Assembly (NCBI GenBank): GCA_016795105.1
Contig: JAEUIH010000072.1
Location: 1 to 37,700 of the forward strand
DNA from: Planctomyces sp.
Lineage (GTDB): Bacteria; Planctomycetota; Planctomycetia; Planctomycetales; Planctomycetaceae
DNA length: 37,700 nucleotides
Direction of reading: 5' to 3'
Of the stretch, positions 18,019 to 26,178 are shown one piece after another. Made by a program: the position numbers and the translations under genes. The notes below the pieces were generated by a model, which was given only the letters and a program-made list of their open reading frames with translations, was not told where the DNA came from and ran no database searches. Within the stretch, counting starts at the first letter, position 1. Every line of letters begins with the position of its first letter.

Positions 18019-18678
18019 TCAATTCGAATTTAACTCAGATGACTGAGTCGACTGAAATGTCCGTGAAGCCGATTCTGCACCCTGACTGGGCTTAATGAAT
18101 GTGTTGTAGAACGGCACGGCTCGCTGAGCTGCAAGCTGCAGTCGAGGATTGTCAGAGACGGCGATCAGGGTCTGCTGATCAAACCAGTCGGGATACGAAT
18201 TCAGCACGGCTCCTCGCTCCGACAAAACTGCCCGCACATTGAAGTACGATGTTTTATCGCGAGGCTCATCAAAATACTTCGCCCAGAGCGGCTCAGGTAC
18301 GTTGTATTGCTTCGCCCAGATCTCCTGCACAACATACACTCGAGCAATCGGCTCATGCGTTGTATGCGAAAGCACATTTGTAATGTGCTTTGGGATCAGA
18401 TTATTGCTGACGTCGTAATGGACTCGGGGAACATTCCCAAACGGTGTGAATTCCCCCCACGGCGGTCGAACATCGTAGTACTGACCACTGCGGCCCTCGG
18501 CAATAATGTGCGTCCTGTTGTCGAACGCCTGCCATCCGCAAAACATGTCCCACACAACAAAATAGCTGAGTGTGTTGCCCTGCAGGCCATACTTGAGAGA
18601 GTGTGCTGTCACACCCCATGTGAGACAGCACAGATAGGACACAATGAACAGGCCCGAGAGCCAGCGTCGCAGCTGCAT
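18019..18678 (-). CDS. secreted or anchored protein of unknown function, partner of HTTM protein
   Basis: 219 aa, not recognised. The start is set at 18678 because the purine-rich GGAAGGTAGGTGG precedes it, and the product opens with a basic n-region (MQLRRW) and a hydrophobic signal segment to about residue 25. An in-frame start at 18729 would add 17 polar residues. The mature part is rich in aromatic residues (WDMFCGWQAFDN, RPPWGEFTPFG) and shows no repeat or catalytic motif. It is the first gene of the set that runs to 14573; leuD lies 163 bp upstream. The gap 18679-18841 holds a short perfect hairpin (AGACCG-ATCTA-CGGTCT) but no clear promoter. Confidence 0.72.
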   Translation of the reverse strand: MQLRRWLSGLFIVSYLCCLTWGVTAHSLKYGLQGNTLSYFVVWDMFCGWQAFDNRTHIIAEGRSGQYYDVRPPWGEFTPFGNVPRVHYDVSNNLIPKHITNVLSHTTHEPIARVYVVQEIWAKQYNVPEPLWAKYFDEPRDKTSYFNVRAVLSERGAVLNSYPDWFDQQTLIAVSDNPRLQLAAQRAVPFYNTFIKPSQGAESASRTFQSTQSSELNSN

Positions 18679-18841
18679 GATCCACCTACCTTCCGTGGCT
18701 GGTGATCGAAAGTGGCTAATTACATCCAAAATTCAGACTGAACTCTGTCCTTTTTTGAAAATTGGGTCAAGACCGATCTACGGTCTGTCGAAGGGTCTGC
18801 GTCCCGAATTCAAAAAATTCTCACACGCGAAAAACCGCGGG

Positions 18842-19438
18842 CTACTTCCAGCCTGTCAGATAAGGCACTTTCGCTGCGTGGGCGCGGATATCATCCGCCG
18901 CGGACAAAAGTCGACCAAGATAGTCCCACTGTCCCGTGATCAGTGCTTCACGCGCACTGTTCGGCATGGTAACGGGAATTACGAGTTCTCCGGCGGTGAT
19001 TTTTTGTGTCTCCAAATTCAGGGTGACCTGCAGAACTGGATTCTGATCGACGGCTTGAGCGAGTCGTTCCAGGTCCGTTCGGCTTGCGACAACAGCCGGG
19101 ATTCCGAGGGAACCACAGTTTCCAAAGAAGATCTCTGCAAAGGATTCAGCAACGATGGCCTGAATTCCCCAGCGCATCAGAGACTGAGGGGCATGCTCTC
19201 GTGAGGAACCACAGCCGAAGTTTCGTCCGGCAATCAGAATCGACGCGGCGCGAAATCGGACCTGATCAAACGGATGATTTGGATCCTGCTTTCGATCATC
19301 TTCAAAGGCGTGTTCGCCGAGTCCGTCGAATGTTACGCAGCGTAGAAATCTTGCGGGAATGATTCTGTCCGTGTCTATATCGTCAAGCAACAGGGGCAGT
19401 GCGGTGCCGGTGATCTGTTTAATTTCCTTGATGGCCAT
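18842..19438 (-). CDS. leuD: 3-isopropylmalate dehydratase small subunit
   Basis: 198 aa, the usual length. Together with LeuC it isomerises 2-isopropylmalate to 3-isopropylmalate in leucine biosynthesis in the cytoplasm. The swivel-domain signatures [15 protein letters not shown] (about residues 19-33) and [14 protein letters not shown] (about 71-84) are intact. It starts 79 bp behind leuC and is presumably cotranscribed. No leuA or leuB is nearby. The Shine-Dalgarno region (GAAAG) is weak. Confidence 0.97.
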   Translation of the reverse strand: MAIKEIKQITGTALPLLLDDIDTDRIIPARFLRCVTFDGLGEHAFEDDRKQDPNHPFDQVRFRAASILIAGRNFGCGSSREHAPQSLMRWGIQAIVAESFAEIFFGNCGSLGIPAVVASRTDLERLAQAVDQNPVLQVTLNLETQKITAGELVIPVTMPNSAREALITGQWDYLGRLLSAADDIRAHAAKVPYLTGWK

Positions 19439-19517
19439 ATTTCTAACTTTCGTACTGTCTTCAGTGCGTGTAAGCCGTAATCAGCAGGTTTGTGCCGGGT
19501 ATGAAATGAATGCAACT

Positions 19518-20924
19518 CTACGCGAACTCGCGGATGTCTGTGACAAATCCTCGAATTGCGGCAGCCGTAACCATCGCAGGACTCATCAGGAGCGTTCGCC
19601 CGGTCGGGCTGCCCTGGCGACCTTTGAAGTTACGATTACTGGATGAAGCACACATTTCGCGTCCCTGAAGTTTGTCGGGGTTCATCGCGAGGCACATGGA
19701 ACACCCGGCTTCACGCCATTCAAACCCGGCAGCCTGAAATACTTCATGAAGCCCTTCCTTCATGGCCTGTTCTCTGACCAGCTGTGAACCAGGAACAACG
19801 ATCGCCTTCACGTGAGGTGCAACGTGATGTCCGCTGGCAATACGAGCGGCTTCACGCAGGTCTGAAATCCGTGAATTCGTGCATGAACCGATGAAGGCAA
19901 CATCGATCTTTGTTCCTTTGATTGGCTGCCCCTCTTTCAGGTCCATGAATTCCAGCGCTTCTTTGATCAGCTTTTGATCTTCAGCACCAATTTCTGCAAG
20001 CTTTGGCAAAGGCTGACTAACGCCAACGGACTGAGCCGGCGTGATTCCCCAGGTTACGGTGGGTTCAATGTCAGACGCTTTAAAGACAACAACATCATCA
20101 AACACGGCATTGGGACCAGACGCGAGGCTAAGCCACCATGCGGCGGCCCGGTCAAATTCTGCGCCTACCGGAGAATTCGGACGACCTCGCAGATACTCCA
20201 CTGTGGTCTGGTCCGGGTTGATATACCCGCAGCGAGCTCCGCCTTCGATACTCATATTGCAGACCGTCATTCGCTCTTCCATCGACATTGCGTCGAAGGT
20301 TGTGCCTGCAAATTCATAAGCGTATCCAACGCCACCCTGAACACCCAGCTTCTGGATGATGTAAAGAATGACGTCCTTGGCGTAGACACCCGGAGCCAGC
20401 TTGCCGTCAACGACAACTCGGCGAACCTTCGGACGGTTCAGGAACATCGTCTGAGTCGCCAGGACTTCGGCGACGTTGCTGGTCCCGATACCAATTGCAA
20501 TGCTGCCAAACGCACCATGAGTACTGGTGTGGCTGTCTCCACAGACAATCGTCATGCCAGGTTGAGTCAATCCCTGTTCGGGACCGACAACATGTACGAT
20601 TCCCTGACGCTTGTCTTTGAGGTCCAGAAGTGTGACGCCAAATTCGGCACAGTTCTTCTCAATCGCCGACATCATTTGTTCAGCAAGCAGGTCAACAAAT
20701 GGCCTTGCCTGGCTGGCAGTCGGTACAATGTGATCAACGGTCGCGATCGTTCGTTCCGGAAACGCGACCTTAAGACCGCGGTCTCGCAGAATTTCGAATG
20801 CCTGCGGACTGGTGACTTCGTGGATCAGGTGAAGACCAATGAAGAGCTGAGTCTGACCATTGGGCAATGTACGGACCGCGTGCTGGTCCCACACTTTGTT
20901 AAACAGATTTCGGTTGTCGGACAT
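19518..20924 (-). CDS. leuC: 3-isopropylmalate dehydratase large subunit
   Basis: 468 aa, matching bacterial LeuC. It carries the 4Fe-4S cluster and the catalytic site of isopropylmalate isomerase. The three cluster ligands are Cys348 (in GSCTNSR), Cys408 and Cys411 (in GCSMC), spaced as in the characterised enzymes. N-terminal motifs KVWDQH and DHIVPT, and the block [21 protein letters not shown], are intact. It ends 79 bp before leuD. No leader peptide rich in leucine or T-box is visible in the 73 bp upstream, so any attenuation control is not evident. Confidence 0.97.
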   Translation of the reverse strand: MSDNRNLFNKVWDQHAVRTLPNGQTQLFIGLHLIHEVTSPQAFEILRDRGLKVAFPERTIATVDHIVPTASQARPFVDLLAEQMMSAIEKNCAEFGVTLLDLKDKRQGIVHVVGPEQGLTQPGMTIVCGDSHTSTHGAFGSIAIGIGTSNVAEVLATQTMFLNRPKVRRVVVDGKLAPGVYAKDVILYIIQKLGVQGGVGYAYEFAGTTFDAMSMEERMTVCNMSIEGGARCGYINPDQTTVEYLRGRPNSPVGAEFDRAAAWWLSLASGPNAVFDDVVVFKASDIEPTVTWGITPAQSVGVSQPLPKLAEIGAEDQKLIKEALEFMDLKEGQPIKGTKIDVAFIGSCTNSRISDLREAARIASGHHVAPHVKAIVVPGSQLVREQAMKEGLHEVFQAAGFEWREAGCSMCLAMNPDKLQGREMCASSSNRNFKGRQGSPTGRTLLMSPAMVTAAAIRGFVTDIREFA

Positions 20925-20997
20925 GAATCGCGCACGTTCTTACTGAGGGAGGATATGTCAGGAAAGCATCCCATTGTAACGTGCACCTGGTTCCAAG

Positions 20998-21852
20998 TCA
21001 GCGAATCTGTTCTCCCAGGCCGTATTTCTCAGCAGACTGTTCGTAAAACCCCATCGCTTCCGGAAGCAATTCCCGCAATGCTCCGGATCGCCGAGCGTCT
21101 GACGGGTGGGTCGATAAAAACTCCATCGGTGCAGCTTCCCCGCCTTTTTCCGCTGCAAATCGTTCCCAGAAAACGGGCGCTTCCGACGGATCATAGCCCG
21201 CTTTGGCCATCAACATGACTCCAATGTGATCCGCTTCCATCTCGTGTTTTCTGCTGAACGGCAGGATTGCTCCATATTCAGATGCACCACCATATGCGGC
21301 CAATACAATTTTCTGATTCTGCTCCTCCTGATTTTTCATCACATATGCGGTGGCTTTCTGCCCAAGGTTCTGAATCGTGCGGTTTGTCATGCGTTCGCCA
21401 CCATGTCGAGCAATCGCATGGGCGATTTCATGCGACATCACAACCGCAAGCCCCGCTTCACTCTCGCACACCGGAAGTATCCCTGTATAAATCGCCACCT
21501 TACCACCCGGCAGACAAAAGGCGTTCTGCGTCTCAGATTCAATCACCGTGAATTCCCATTCGAAGTCCGGTCGATTCGCAACCTTCGCGATTCGCTGACC
21601 AACTCGGCGAACCAGCTCCGCATATCGCTCGTTCTTTGAAACAGGCTCGGATTTCAGCACTTCCTGATAAGCGTTCAGTCCCAGCGCATTCTCTTCCTGT
21701 TCCGACACCAGCAAAACCTGCTTTCGCTGTGTAATCGGGGCCGTCTGACAACCGGAATTTGTCAGAGTAATAGTGGCTGTCGTTCCAAGTCCAAGCAGTG
21801 CCAGACCTGTTGACCAGCGACGCCAGCACAGAAACAGGGGCTTACGGTTCAT
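20998..21852 (-). CDS. M48 family zinc metalloprotease, probable lipoprotein
   Basis: 284 aa. Peptidase M48 of the LoiP/BepA/Oma1-like soluble type, which degrades or matures envelope proteins. The zinc-binding HEIAH is at residues 141-145 and the third ligand lies in EADHIG at 206-211; both are intact. Residues 13-35 form a signal segment ending in Ser-Gly-Cys35, a lipobox lacking the usual Leu at -3, so lipid anchoring is probable but not certain. The gene is alone: leuC is 73 bp downstream and a sigma factor gene 127 bp upstream, with a repeat in between. Confidence 0.92.
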   Translation of the reverse strand: MNRKPLFLCWRRWSTGLALLGLGTTATITLTNSGCQTAPITQRKQVLLVSEQEENALGLNAYQEVLKSEPVSKNERYAELVRRVGQRIAKVANRPDFEWEFTVIESETQNAFCLPGGKVAIYTGILPVCESEAGLAVVMSHEIAHAIARHGGERMTNRTIQNLGQKATAYVMKNQEEQNQKIVLAAYGGASEYGAILPFSRKHEMEADHIGVMLMAKAGYDPSEAPVFWERFAAEKGGEAAPMEFLSTHPSDARRSGALRELLPEAMGFYEQSAEKYGLGEQIR

Positions 21853-21873
21853 TGTCTGTTGGTCTCACTTCGT

Positions 21874-21930
21874 TGAGGTACGGGCGGACGGCTGAGGTAC
21901 GGGCGGACGGCACTCGGAGAGTGCCTGCTA
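21874..21930. repeat. 19-bp direct duplication plus REP-like half-site
   Basis: TGAGGTACGGGCGGACGGC occurs twice in tandem (21874-21892 and 21893-21911). It is followed by the hairpin GGCACTC-GGA-GAGTGCC (21909-21925) and TGCTAC, which is the right half-site of the genomic palindrome with compensating changes in both hairpin arms. It occupies most of the 127-bp gap between the M48 gene and the sigma factor gene. Confidence 0.75.
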
Positions 21931-21979
21931 CATTTAGGCGGAAGTGGCTTTTCGGCTCAAGATGAGTTGGGTCTGGAGG

Positions 21980-22621
21980 TTAGTCCAGTCCCATACCATC
22001 GAGCGACGGATTGCGAACTCTGGCAGTTTTCGCCGCTTCCTTCAGTTTTGAGACCACAAAAAACTTGTGGTTGGCGACTGCCTGTTCGGTGATGTTCAGT
22101 CGGGTGGCCACATCTTTATTGGCCCAGCCCAAAACAAAAATCAGCTCAACGCACTGCAGCCGCTCCCAGGCGCCACTTTGTTTAAAGCTTTGAATCAGCT
22201 CCCGCAGACACTGTTCAACAACCATTGCTTCGGAGGACTCTCGCTCCTGGCTTCGCATCAGACTCGACGGCGCTTTGCCCGGTCCTGTGATATCGCGAGC
22301 AGCTCCATCTTTTGATTCAGAGGTCAGCAATGGAAGCGAGGGACGGCGTCCCGAACGACGCATAAAGTCAATCAGCTTATGTGCCGCAATCGAAAACAAC
22401 CATGACTCCAGCGGTGTGCTCTCGTCGTAGTTCGGAAGTGCTTTCAGAAACCCCAGAAAGGTCTCCTGAACTATGTCTTCTGCGGAAGAACGATCCTGAA
22501 GTCGAGTTCTGACAAAGGCCAGTAAGCGGCCTTCATACTGATCGATGCAAAGCTGCCATGCATCGGCTTCCCCGGCTCGAATACGGCTGACGAGTTCACG
22601 ATCTGCTGGACTGGCTGGCAT
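21980..22621 (-). CDS. ECF-type RNA polymerase sigma factor
   Basis: 213 aa. Region 2 occupies about residues 8-95, with the EDIVQETFLGFLKAL core-binding and -10-recognition helix. Region 4 occupies about 150-200, with an ANKDVATRLNITEQAVANHKF helix-turn-helix that reads the -35 element. The linker contains a Ser/Asp-rich insert (SKDGAARDITGPGKAPSS). No anti-sigma factor gene is adjacent. The target regulon cannot be inferred; a repeat lies immediately downstream. Confidence 0.92.
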   Translation of the reverse strand: MPASPADRELVSRIRAGEADAWQLCIDQYEGRLLAFVRTRLQDRSSAEDIVQETFLGFLKALPNYDESTPLESWLFSIAAHKLIDFMRRSGRRPSLPLLTSESKDGAARDITGPGKAPSSLMRSQERESSEAMVVEQCLRELIQSFKQSGAWERLQCVELIFVLGWANKDVATRLNITEQAVANHKFFVVSKLKEAAKTARVRNPSLDGMGLD

Positions 22622-22717
22622 AACAGGCGACTTTGATTGTTCGGACAGGATGTTTTCCGGATTGTAACGAGTTCCCCGGCGGAGGTATGTACTTCTTCGC
22701 CCCTGTAGCCGTTTTCT

Positions 22718-24079
22718 TTACCATTCCGGTTCCGCATCTTCGACGCCCGAACGAATCTGCTGAGTCGCTTTGGCGGCTATTGCTCGGGCCATCGATTTTT
22801 GCTGTTCGGACACTTCCGATGACTTAATCGTCTTCAAAAGCTCGAGTGCCGCCGCTGGCCTCTGCCGGTGATCAACCAGGATCTCTGCCTTCCGAATCTT
22901 CGCCCAGGCAGTTTCTTCCGCAAACCGTTCCAGATACTCGTCCACATAGATTTCGGCATCGTCGTGTGCTTCGACAAGCAACAGGCCTATTGCGAGTCTG
23001 CGAAGGTGGTCCCTGTCCAGAAACGACTTCGAATCTTTGAGTCTCAGTTCGAACAGCAGTTCGGCTGCACCAATGAAGTCACCCGCATCGATACGGGTCA
23101 CGATCGGACGCAGCTTTTTGGGTACCTCCACTGGAGGAGCGTCTCCCGGAGGCTGTCGATTTCCGCCTGCCAGAGCTCTCGGCGAAAGACTGGTTTCCGG
23201 ATCTGTTGTCTCTCCGGTGTCTGGCTTTGAGTAGTCCTTACCAACCTTTGCGTGCGCTCCCAGTTCCCAGTCTTCGTCCCGCTTACGTCCATGAGTTCCG
23301 GCGATGACGGCAAACAAGTCCCAGTTCTCACAGTCCACCCAGCCGCGAGCATAGTAAATCGTCCCCACCACCAACCCCTGAAATACTCCCAACAGATGCA
23401 GGGTCGACGATTCCGGTCCAAAGCCTTCCAGAAATGCGAGCCCAAAGTTCATCACAAAGTAGAACAGGGCAAAGTACATAATCGTGATGTCAAAGGAGAC
23501 TGCCGACAGAAACACTATCCCTACCAGATGCATCTCGTTCTTCGGCGCCCAAATCAAGCTGATGGCCATCAGCGCAAACACGACGCTTGAAGATCCCAGA
23601 CATCCTCCTTTAGCAAGCTGCAGAAGATCGTCCACTGTGGTCAGGCCGAAGTGATCCTGATCAAGTTCCAGGACAGCGGCCAGCTCTTCTCGCGATTCCA
23701 CGCCAAAAACATGATGCAGCGCCCACTCATCTGTTCGGTAGAGAGTCAGCACATCGCACAATCCGCCATCGATCATTCCCATGATCAGATAGAGCGGCAA
23801 AAAACGCTTCCAGCCAAGCTTTCCTTCAACAACCAGTCCGAAACCCCACAGAAAAAACATATTGCCGATCAGGTGTGAAAAACCTGCATGAGCAAACATG
23901 GATGTCAGCCACTCCAGCGGATTGATCCCGTTTCCATATTGCAGCATCCAGAAACTCTCAACACTGTCCGATGTACCAAATCCCGTGTAGACGAAGCACA
24001 ACACGTTCGCAATGATCAGAAAGATCGTTCCGCGAGGAAAATGGTACAGCGGGGCATCTGTGTTGATGGGAACAAACAC
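22718..24079 (-). CDS. rhomboid family intramembrane serine protease with long cytosolic tail
   Basis: 453 aa from a GTG at 24079; the frame extends back to 24178, but that part lies inside the lactonase gene. The stop of the upstream gene (24083-24081) is one base away, implying coupling. Six or seven membrane spans fill about residues 12-250. Rhomboid signatures are present: HLIGN at 69-73, GSSS at 162-165 with Ser164 as candidate nucleophile, and His228 in HLLGVFQG as its partner. The usual GxSG is GxSS here. The soluble C-terminal part (about 255-453) has a Pro-rich linker and a helical region reminiscent of TPR-like repeats. A substrate-presenting role for the tail is speculative. Confidence 0.85.
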   Translation of the reverse strand: MFVPINTDAPLYHFPRGTIFLIIANVLCFVYTGFGTSDSVESFWMLQYGNGINPLEWLTSMFAHAGFSHLIGNMFFLWGFGLVVEGKLGWKRFLPLYLIMGMIDGGLCDVLTLYRTDEWALHHVFGVESREELAAVLELDQDHFGLTTVDDLLQLAKGGCLGSSSVVFALMAISLIWAPKNEMHLVGIVFLSAVSFDITIMYFALFYFVMNFGLAFLEGFGPESSTLHLLGVFQGLVVGTIYYARGWVDCENWDLFAVIAGTHGRKRDEDWELGAHAKVGKDYSKPDTGETTDPETSLSPRALAGGNRQPPGDAPPVEVPKKLRPIVTRIDAGDFIGAAELLFELRLKDSKSFLDRDHLRRLAIGLLLVEAHDDAEIYVDEYLERFAEETAWAKIRKAEILVDHRQRPAAALELLKTIKSSEVSEQQKSMARAIAAKATQQIRSGVEDAEPEW

Positions 24080-24080
24080 T

Positions 24081-25019
24081 CTAAGGTCCCGTAAATATGT
24101 GGCCTGTTGCTTCAGTCTCCACTGAATACAACGATGTGCGGGCGGTGATGAACAGCGTCTTCCGTTCCGGCCCACCAAATGTCACGTTCGCTGGCTGCTC
24201 TCCCGGTATCGCGATGACTCCCAGTGCTTTCCCGCTGGGATCGAATATCTGCAGTCCCAGTGAACTGGTGATGTACAGATTCCCGCTGGTATCCACTGTC
24301 AGTCCGTCTCCGCCGCTGTTTGTCTGCTCGGGGCCCTGCTTCAACTCACAGAACACTCGACCAGCTCCCAACTTGCCAGGCGATTCTACCGGATAAGCCC
24401 ACATCTGTTTCTCCATGCTTGGGATGACATACAGTGTCATTTCGTCGGGTGACAGAATTACTCCATTCGGAGCTGTTCGATCGTCAATCAGCCTCGTCAC
24501 GCTTCCGTCCGCTGCTCGGTAATAGACGGCTTCCTTTCCCTGAGGCCACGGATCCGGTGCACGAAATCGAGGATCGGTAAAGTAGATGCCCCCGGTCCGG
24601 TCGATCACCAGATCATTGGGCGCATTGAATCGCTTGTCCTGATACTTATCTGCCAGCACAGCCTCTGTTGCATCTTTAAGACTGTACTGTTTCAATCGAC
24701 CGTCCATCTCACAGGCCAGAAGACGATCACCAACGACCATCAGCCCGTTACAGTGTCCCGATGGTTCGGCAAAGATCGTCACCTGTCCGGTTGCATCTCG
24801 CTTGTGAATTCGGTTATTCGGAATGTCCGTGAAATACAGATTTCCCTCCGCGTCACTCGCAGGTCCTTCCGTAAAGGCAAAGCCGGTGTGCAGTCGCTGG
24901 ACGGAGCCTGTCGGCCCAATTCCAGGTATCGGTTCCTGGGCACTCAGACCTCGACAAAAGACCAATGCCAAACTGCAGACAACAATTGAACAGGCTGATG
25001 CGGTACGAAGCCGAATCAT
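24081..25019 (-). CDS. secreted SMP-30/gluconolactonase-like beta-propeller protein
   Basis: 312 aa from the second of two adjacent ATGs (25019). GGAGG at 25030-25026 is 6 bases from this ATG but only 3 from the one at 25022. A signal peptide ends near LSAQ. The beta-propeller repeats typical of SMP-30/LRE proteins follow: FTEGPASDAEGNLYFTD near the start, then LACEMDG, NAPNDLVID, GIYFTDPRF, NGVILSPDEMTLY and GDGLTVDTSGNLY. These contain the Glu, Asn and Asp metal ligands of the family. It probably hydrolyses a sugar lactone in the periplasm. It is followed by the rhomboid gene with a one-base gap. Confidence 0.92.
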   Translation of the reverse strand: MIRLRTASACSIVVCSLALVFCRGLSAQEPIPGIGPTGSVQRLHTGFAFTEGPASDAEGNLYFTDIPNNRIHKRDATGQVTIFAEPSGHCNGLMVVGDRLLACEMDGRLKQYSLKDATEAVLADKYQDKRFNAPNDLVIDRTGGIYFTDPRFRAPDPWPQGKEAVYYRAADGSVTRLIDDRTAPNGVILSPDEMTLYVIPSMEKQMWAYPVESPGKLGAGRVFCELKQGPEQTNSGGDGLTVDTSGNLYITSSLGLQIFDPSGKALGVIAIPGEQPANVTFGGPERKTLFITARTSLYSVETEATGHIFTGP

Positions 25020-25139
25020 CATAAACCTCCAAATTCCGGGCAGCAAAGGCCGCTGAACGCACAGTGATCAGGGCCGGATCAATAAGTTCGAGGGAAATAC
25101 TGCCGACATCATGACCTTCCGGCGCCCCGATGCAAGCAT

Positions 25140-26021
25140 TCAAAACAAGGATCGTTGCTCAAATCGCGGCCGATCACTCTCGCCTGGCCATCGAGGCAGA
25201 TCAGGCAGTTCCGGCAGACAGGCTCTCAGACGAATCAGGAACATTCGTGCAAACTCCGGGGCGAAAGTGTCATCCGGAGCGTGTGTAAAGACAAACGGTC
25301 GCTTGCCGTCACGCAGCCATCCAGCAACTACGTCCGCCCATTCATTGATCCACGGCTCTACGTCCGGAAGATGATTCCGCCCCACCAGCCTCAGGAACGG
25401 ATGCTGTGATGTGACCGTCGTTCTGTGAGGTGTTCGTGGCTTTCGACTCTGCGATATCTTTTCGATCTCATCCGCCGGAGGTTTGGAAAACAAGGGCCGA
25501 CTATCAAACAACACCTTGTCCATCCTCAGCTCCCGCAGCAGCTCATCCAGCTTCCACTCGTTCGGTCCCTCGTCATACCAGTCCCAATGCCGAACCTCAA
25601 CGGCCCACGGAAAATGCGTCGGCAACGACTTCAGGTACCGCTCCAGGACTTCAAACGACTGAGGACTGAAGTCCGGTGGAAGTTGTATGAACGTCGGTCC
25701 AAGCTTCCGCTGGCTATCGAGCACATCGGCGATCTCAAGAAAAGCAGCCGTCTCACGATCTGCCCTCTCGAGCCTTCGATCATGCGTAATGCTCCGAGGA
25801 AACTTCAGTGCAAACTGAAACCCCGTACGTGCTTCATCACGCCAACGTCGAGCTGTCTCAATGGATGGCAATGCGTAAAATGTGCTGTTGCCTTCTACGG
25901 TGTTAAACACCGAGGAATACTGTCGCAACCACTCACTCCGAGGGGCCCGACTCGTAAAGAGCGTCCCCTTCCAGTGCTCACAAGCCCATACCGGACAACC
26001 CAGATACAACTCCCGCTCCAC
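25140..26021 (-). CDS. DUF72 (YecE-like) family protein
   Basis: 293 aa from a GTG at 26021, chosen because GGGAG lies 7 bases upstream and the family core begins four residues in (LYLGCPVWACEHWKG). DUF72 proteins have a TIM-barrel-like fold and unknown function. Conserved blocks seen are FNTVEGNSTFYALPS, FALKFPRSITHDRRL, FIQLPPDFSP, WAVEVRHWDW and VFTHAPDD. The frame stays open upstream through an in-frame ATG at 26063 and on to 26162, all inside a repeat element, so a longer product with repeat-encoded residues is possible but less likely. Upstream spacing to the next gene is filled by that repeat. Confidence 0.9.
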   Translation of the reverse strand: MERELYLGCPVWACEHWKGTLFTSRAPRSEWLRQYSSVFNTVEGNSTFYALPSIETARRWRDEARTGFQFALKFPRSITHDRRLERADRETAAFLEIADVLDSQRKLGPTFIQLPPDFSPQSFEVLERYLKSLPTHFPWAVEVRHWDWYDEGPNEWKLDELLRELRMDKVLFDSRPLFSKPPADEIEKISQSRKPRTPHRTTVTSQHPFLRLVGRNHLPDVEPWINEWADVVAGWLRDGKRPFVFTHAPDDTFAPEFARMFLIRLRACLPELPDLPRWPGESDRPRFEQRSLF

Positions 26022-26052
26022 GCTCTTTCTCCCGTTGTGACATTTGCAGAAA

Positions 26053-26178
26053 GTAGCAGGCATTCTCCGAATGCCGTCCGCCCAACGTGCAACCACCGCC
26101 CAACGTGCAACCACCGCCCAACGTGCAACCACCGCCCAACCAGCGAGCTGCGGACGGCACATGGAATGTGCCTGCTAC
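26053..26178. repeat. complete palindromic REP-like element (copy 2) with expanded loop
   Basis: The left half-site (26053-26080: GTAGCAGGCATTCTCCGAA, then TGCCGTCCG) and right half-site (about 26150-26178, ending GCCTGCTAC) match the element at 68-154 almost perfectly. The loop is expanded by a tandem repeat (26081-26134). The element separates the amidohydrolase-like gene from the DUF72 gene. Its right end carries the stop codon of the former and its left end offers an in-frame ATG to the latter. Confidence 0.85.
26081..26134. repeat. three exact 18-bp tandem repeats inside the palindrome loop
   Basis: CCCAACGTGCAACCACCG is repeated exactly three times (26081-26098, 26099-26116, 26117-26134), then continues as a partial unit (CCCAAC). 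Since 18 is a multiple of three, the upstream-extended frame of the DUF72 gene reads through it as three identical hexapeptides (WAVVAR). It is too short and lacks spacers, so it is not a CRISPR array. Confidence 0.9.

Noticed and set aside
17984-18022. TTG at 18022 as start of the HTTM gene, overlapping the upstream stop
   Set aside because: The ATG at 17983 has a strong AGGAGT at the right distance and gives a more typical N-terminus.
18768-18790. Terminator behind leuD
   Set aside because: The hairpin AGACCG-ATCTA-CGGTCT is only 6 bp and no T-run follows on the minus strand, so it is not listed as a terminator.
19974-21218. Long open frame (414 codons) on the plus strand opposite leuC
   Set aside because: It is fully antisense to leuC, which has all cluster ligands and normal length, and the translated product has no recognisable domain or signal.
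26081-26134. Possible CRISPR array
   Set aside because: The units are 18 bp with no spacers between them, and no cas gene is present.
26022-26162. Extended DUF72 protein starting at 26162 or 26063 within the repeat
   Set aside because: GTG at 26021 has a better ribosome binding site and the extension is repeat-derived; kept only as an alternative.
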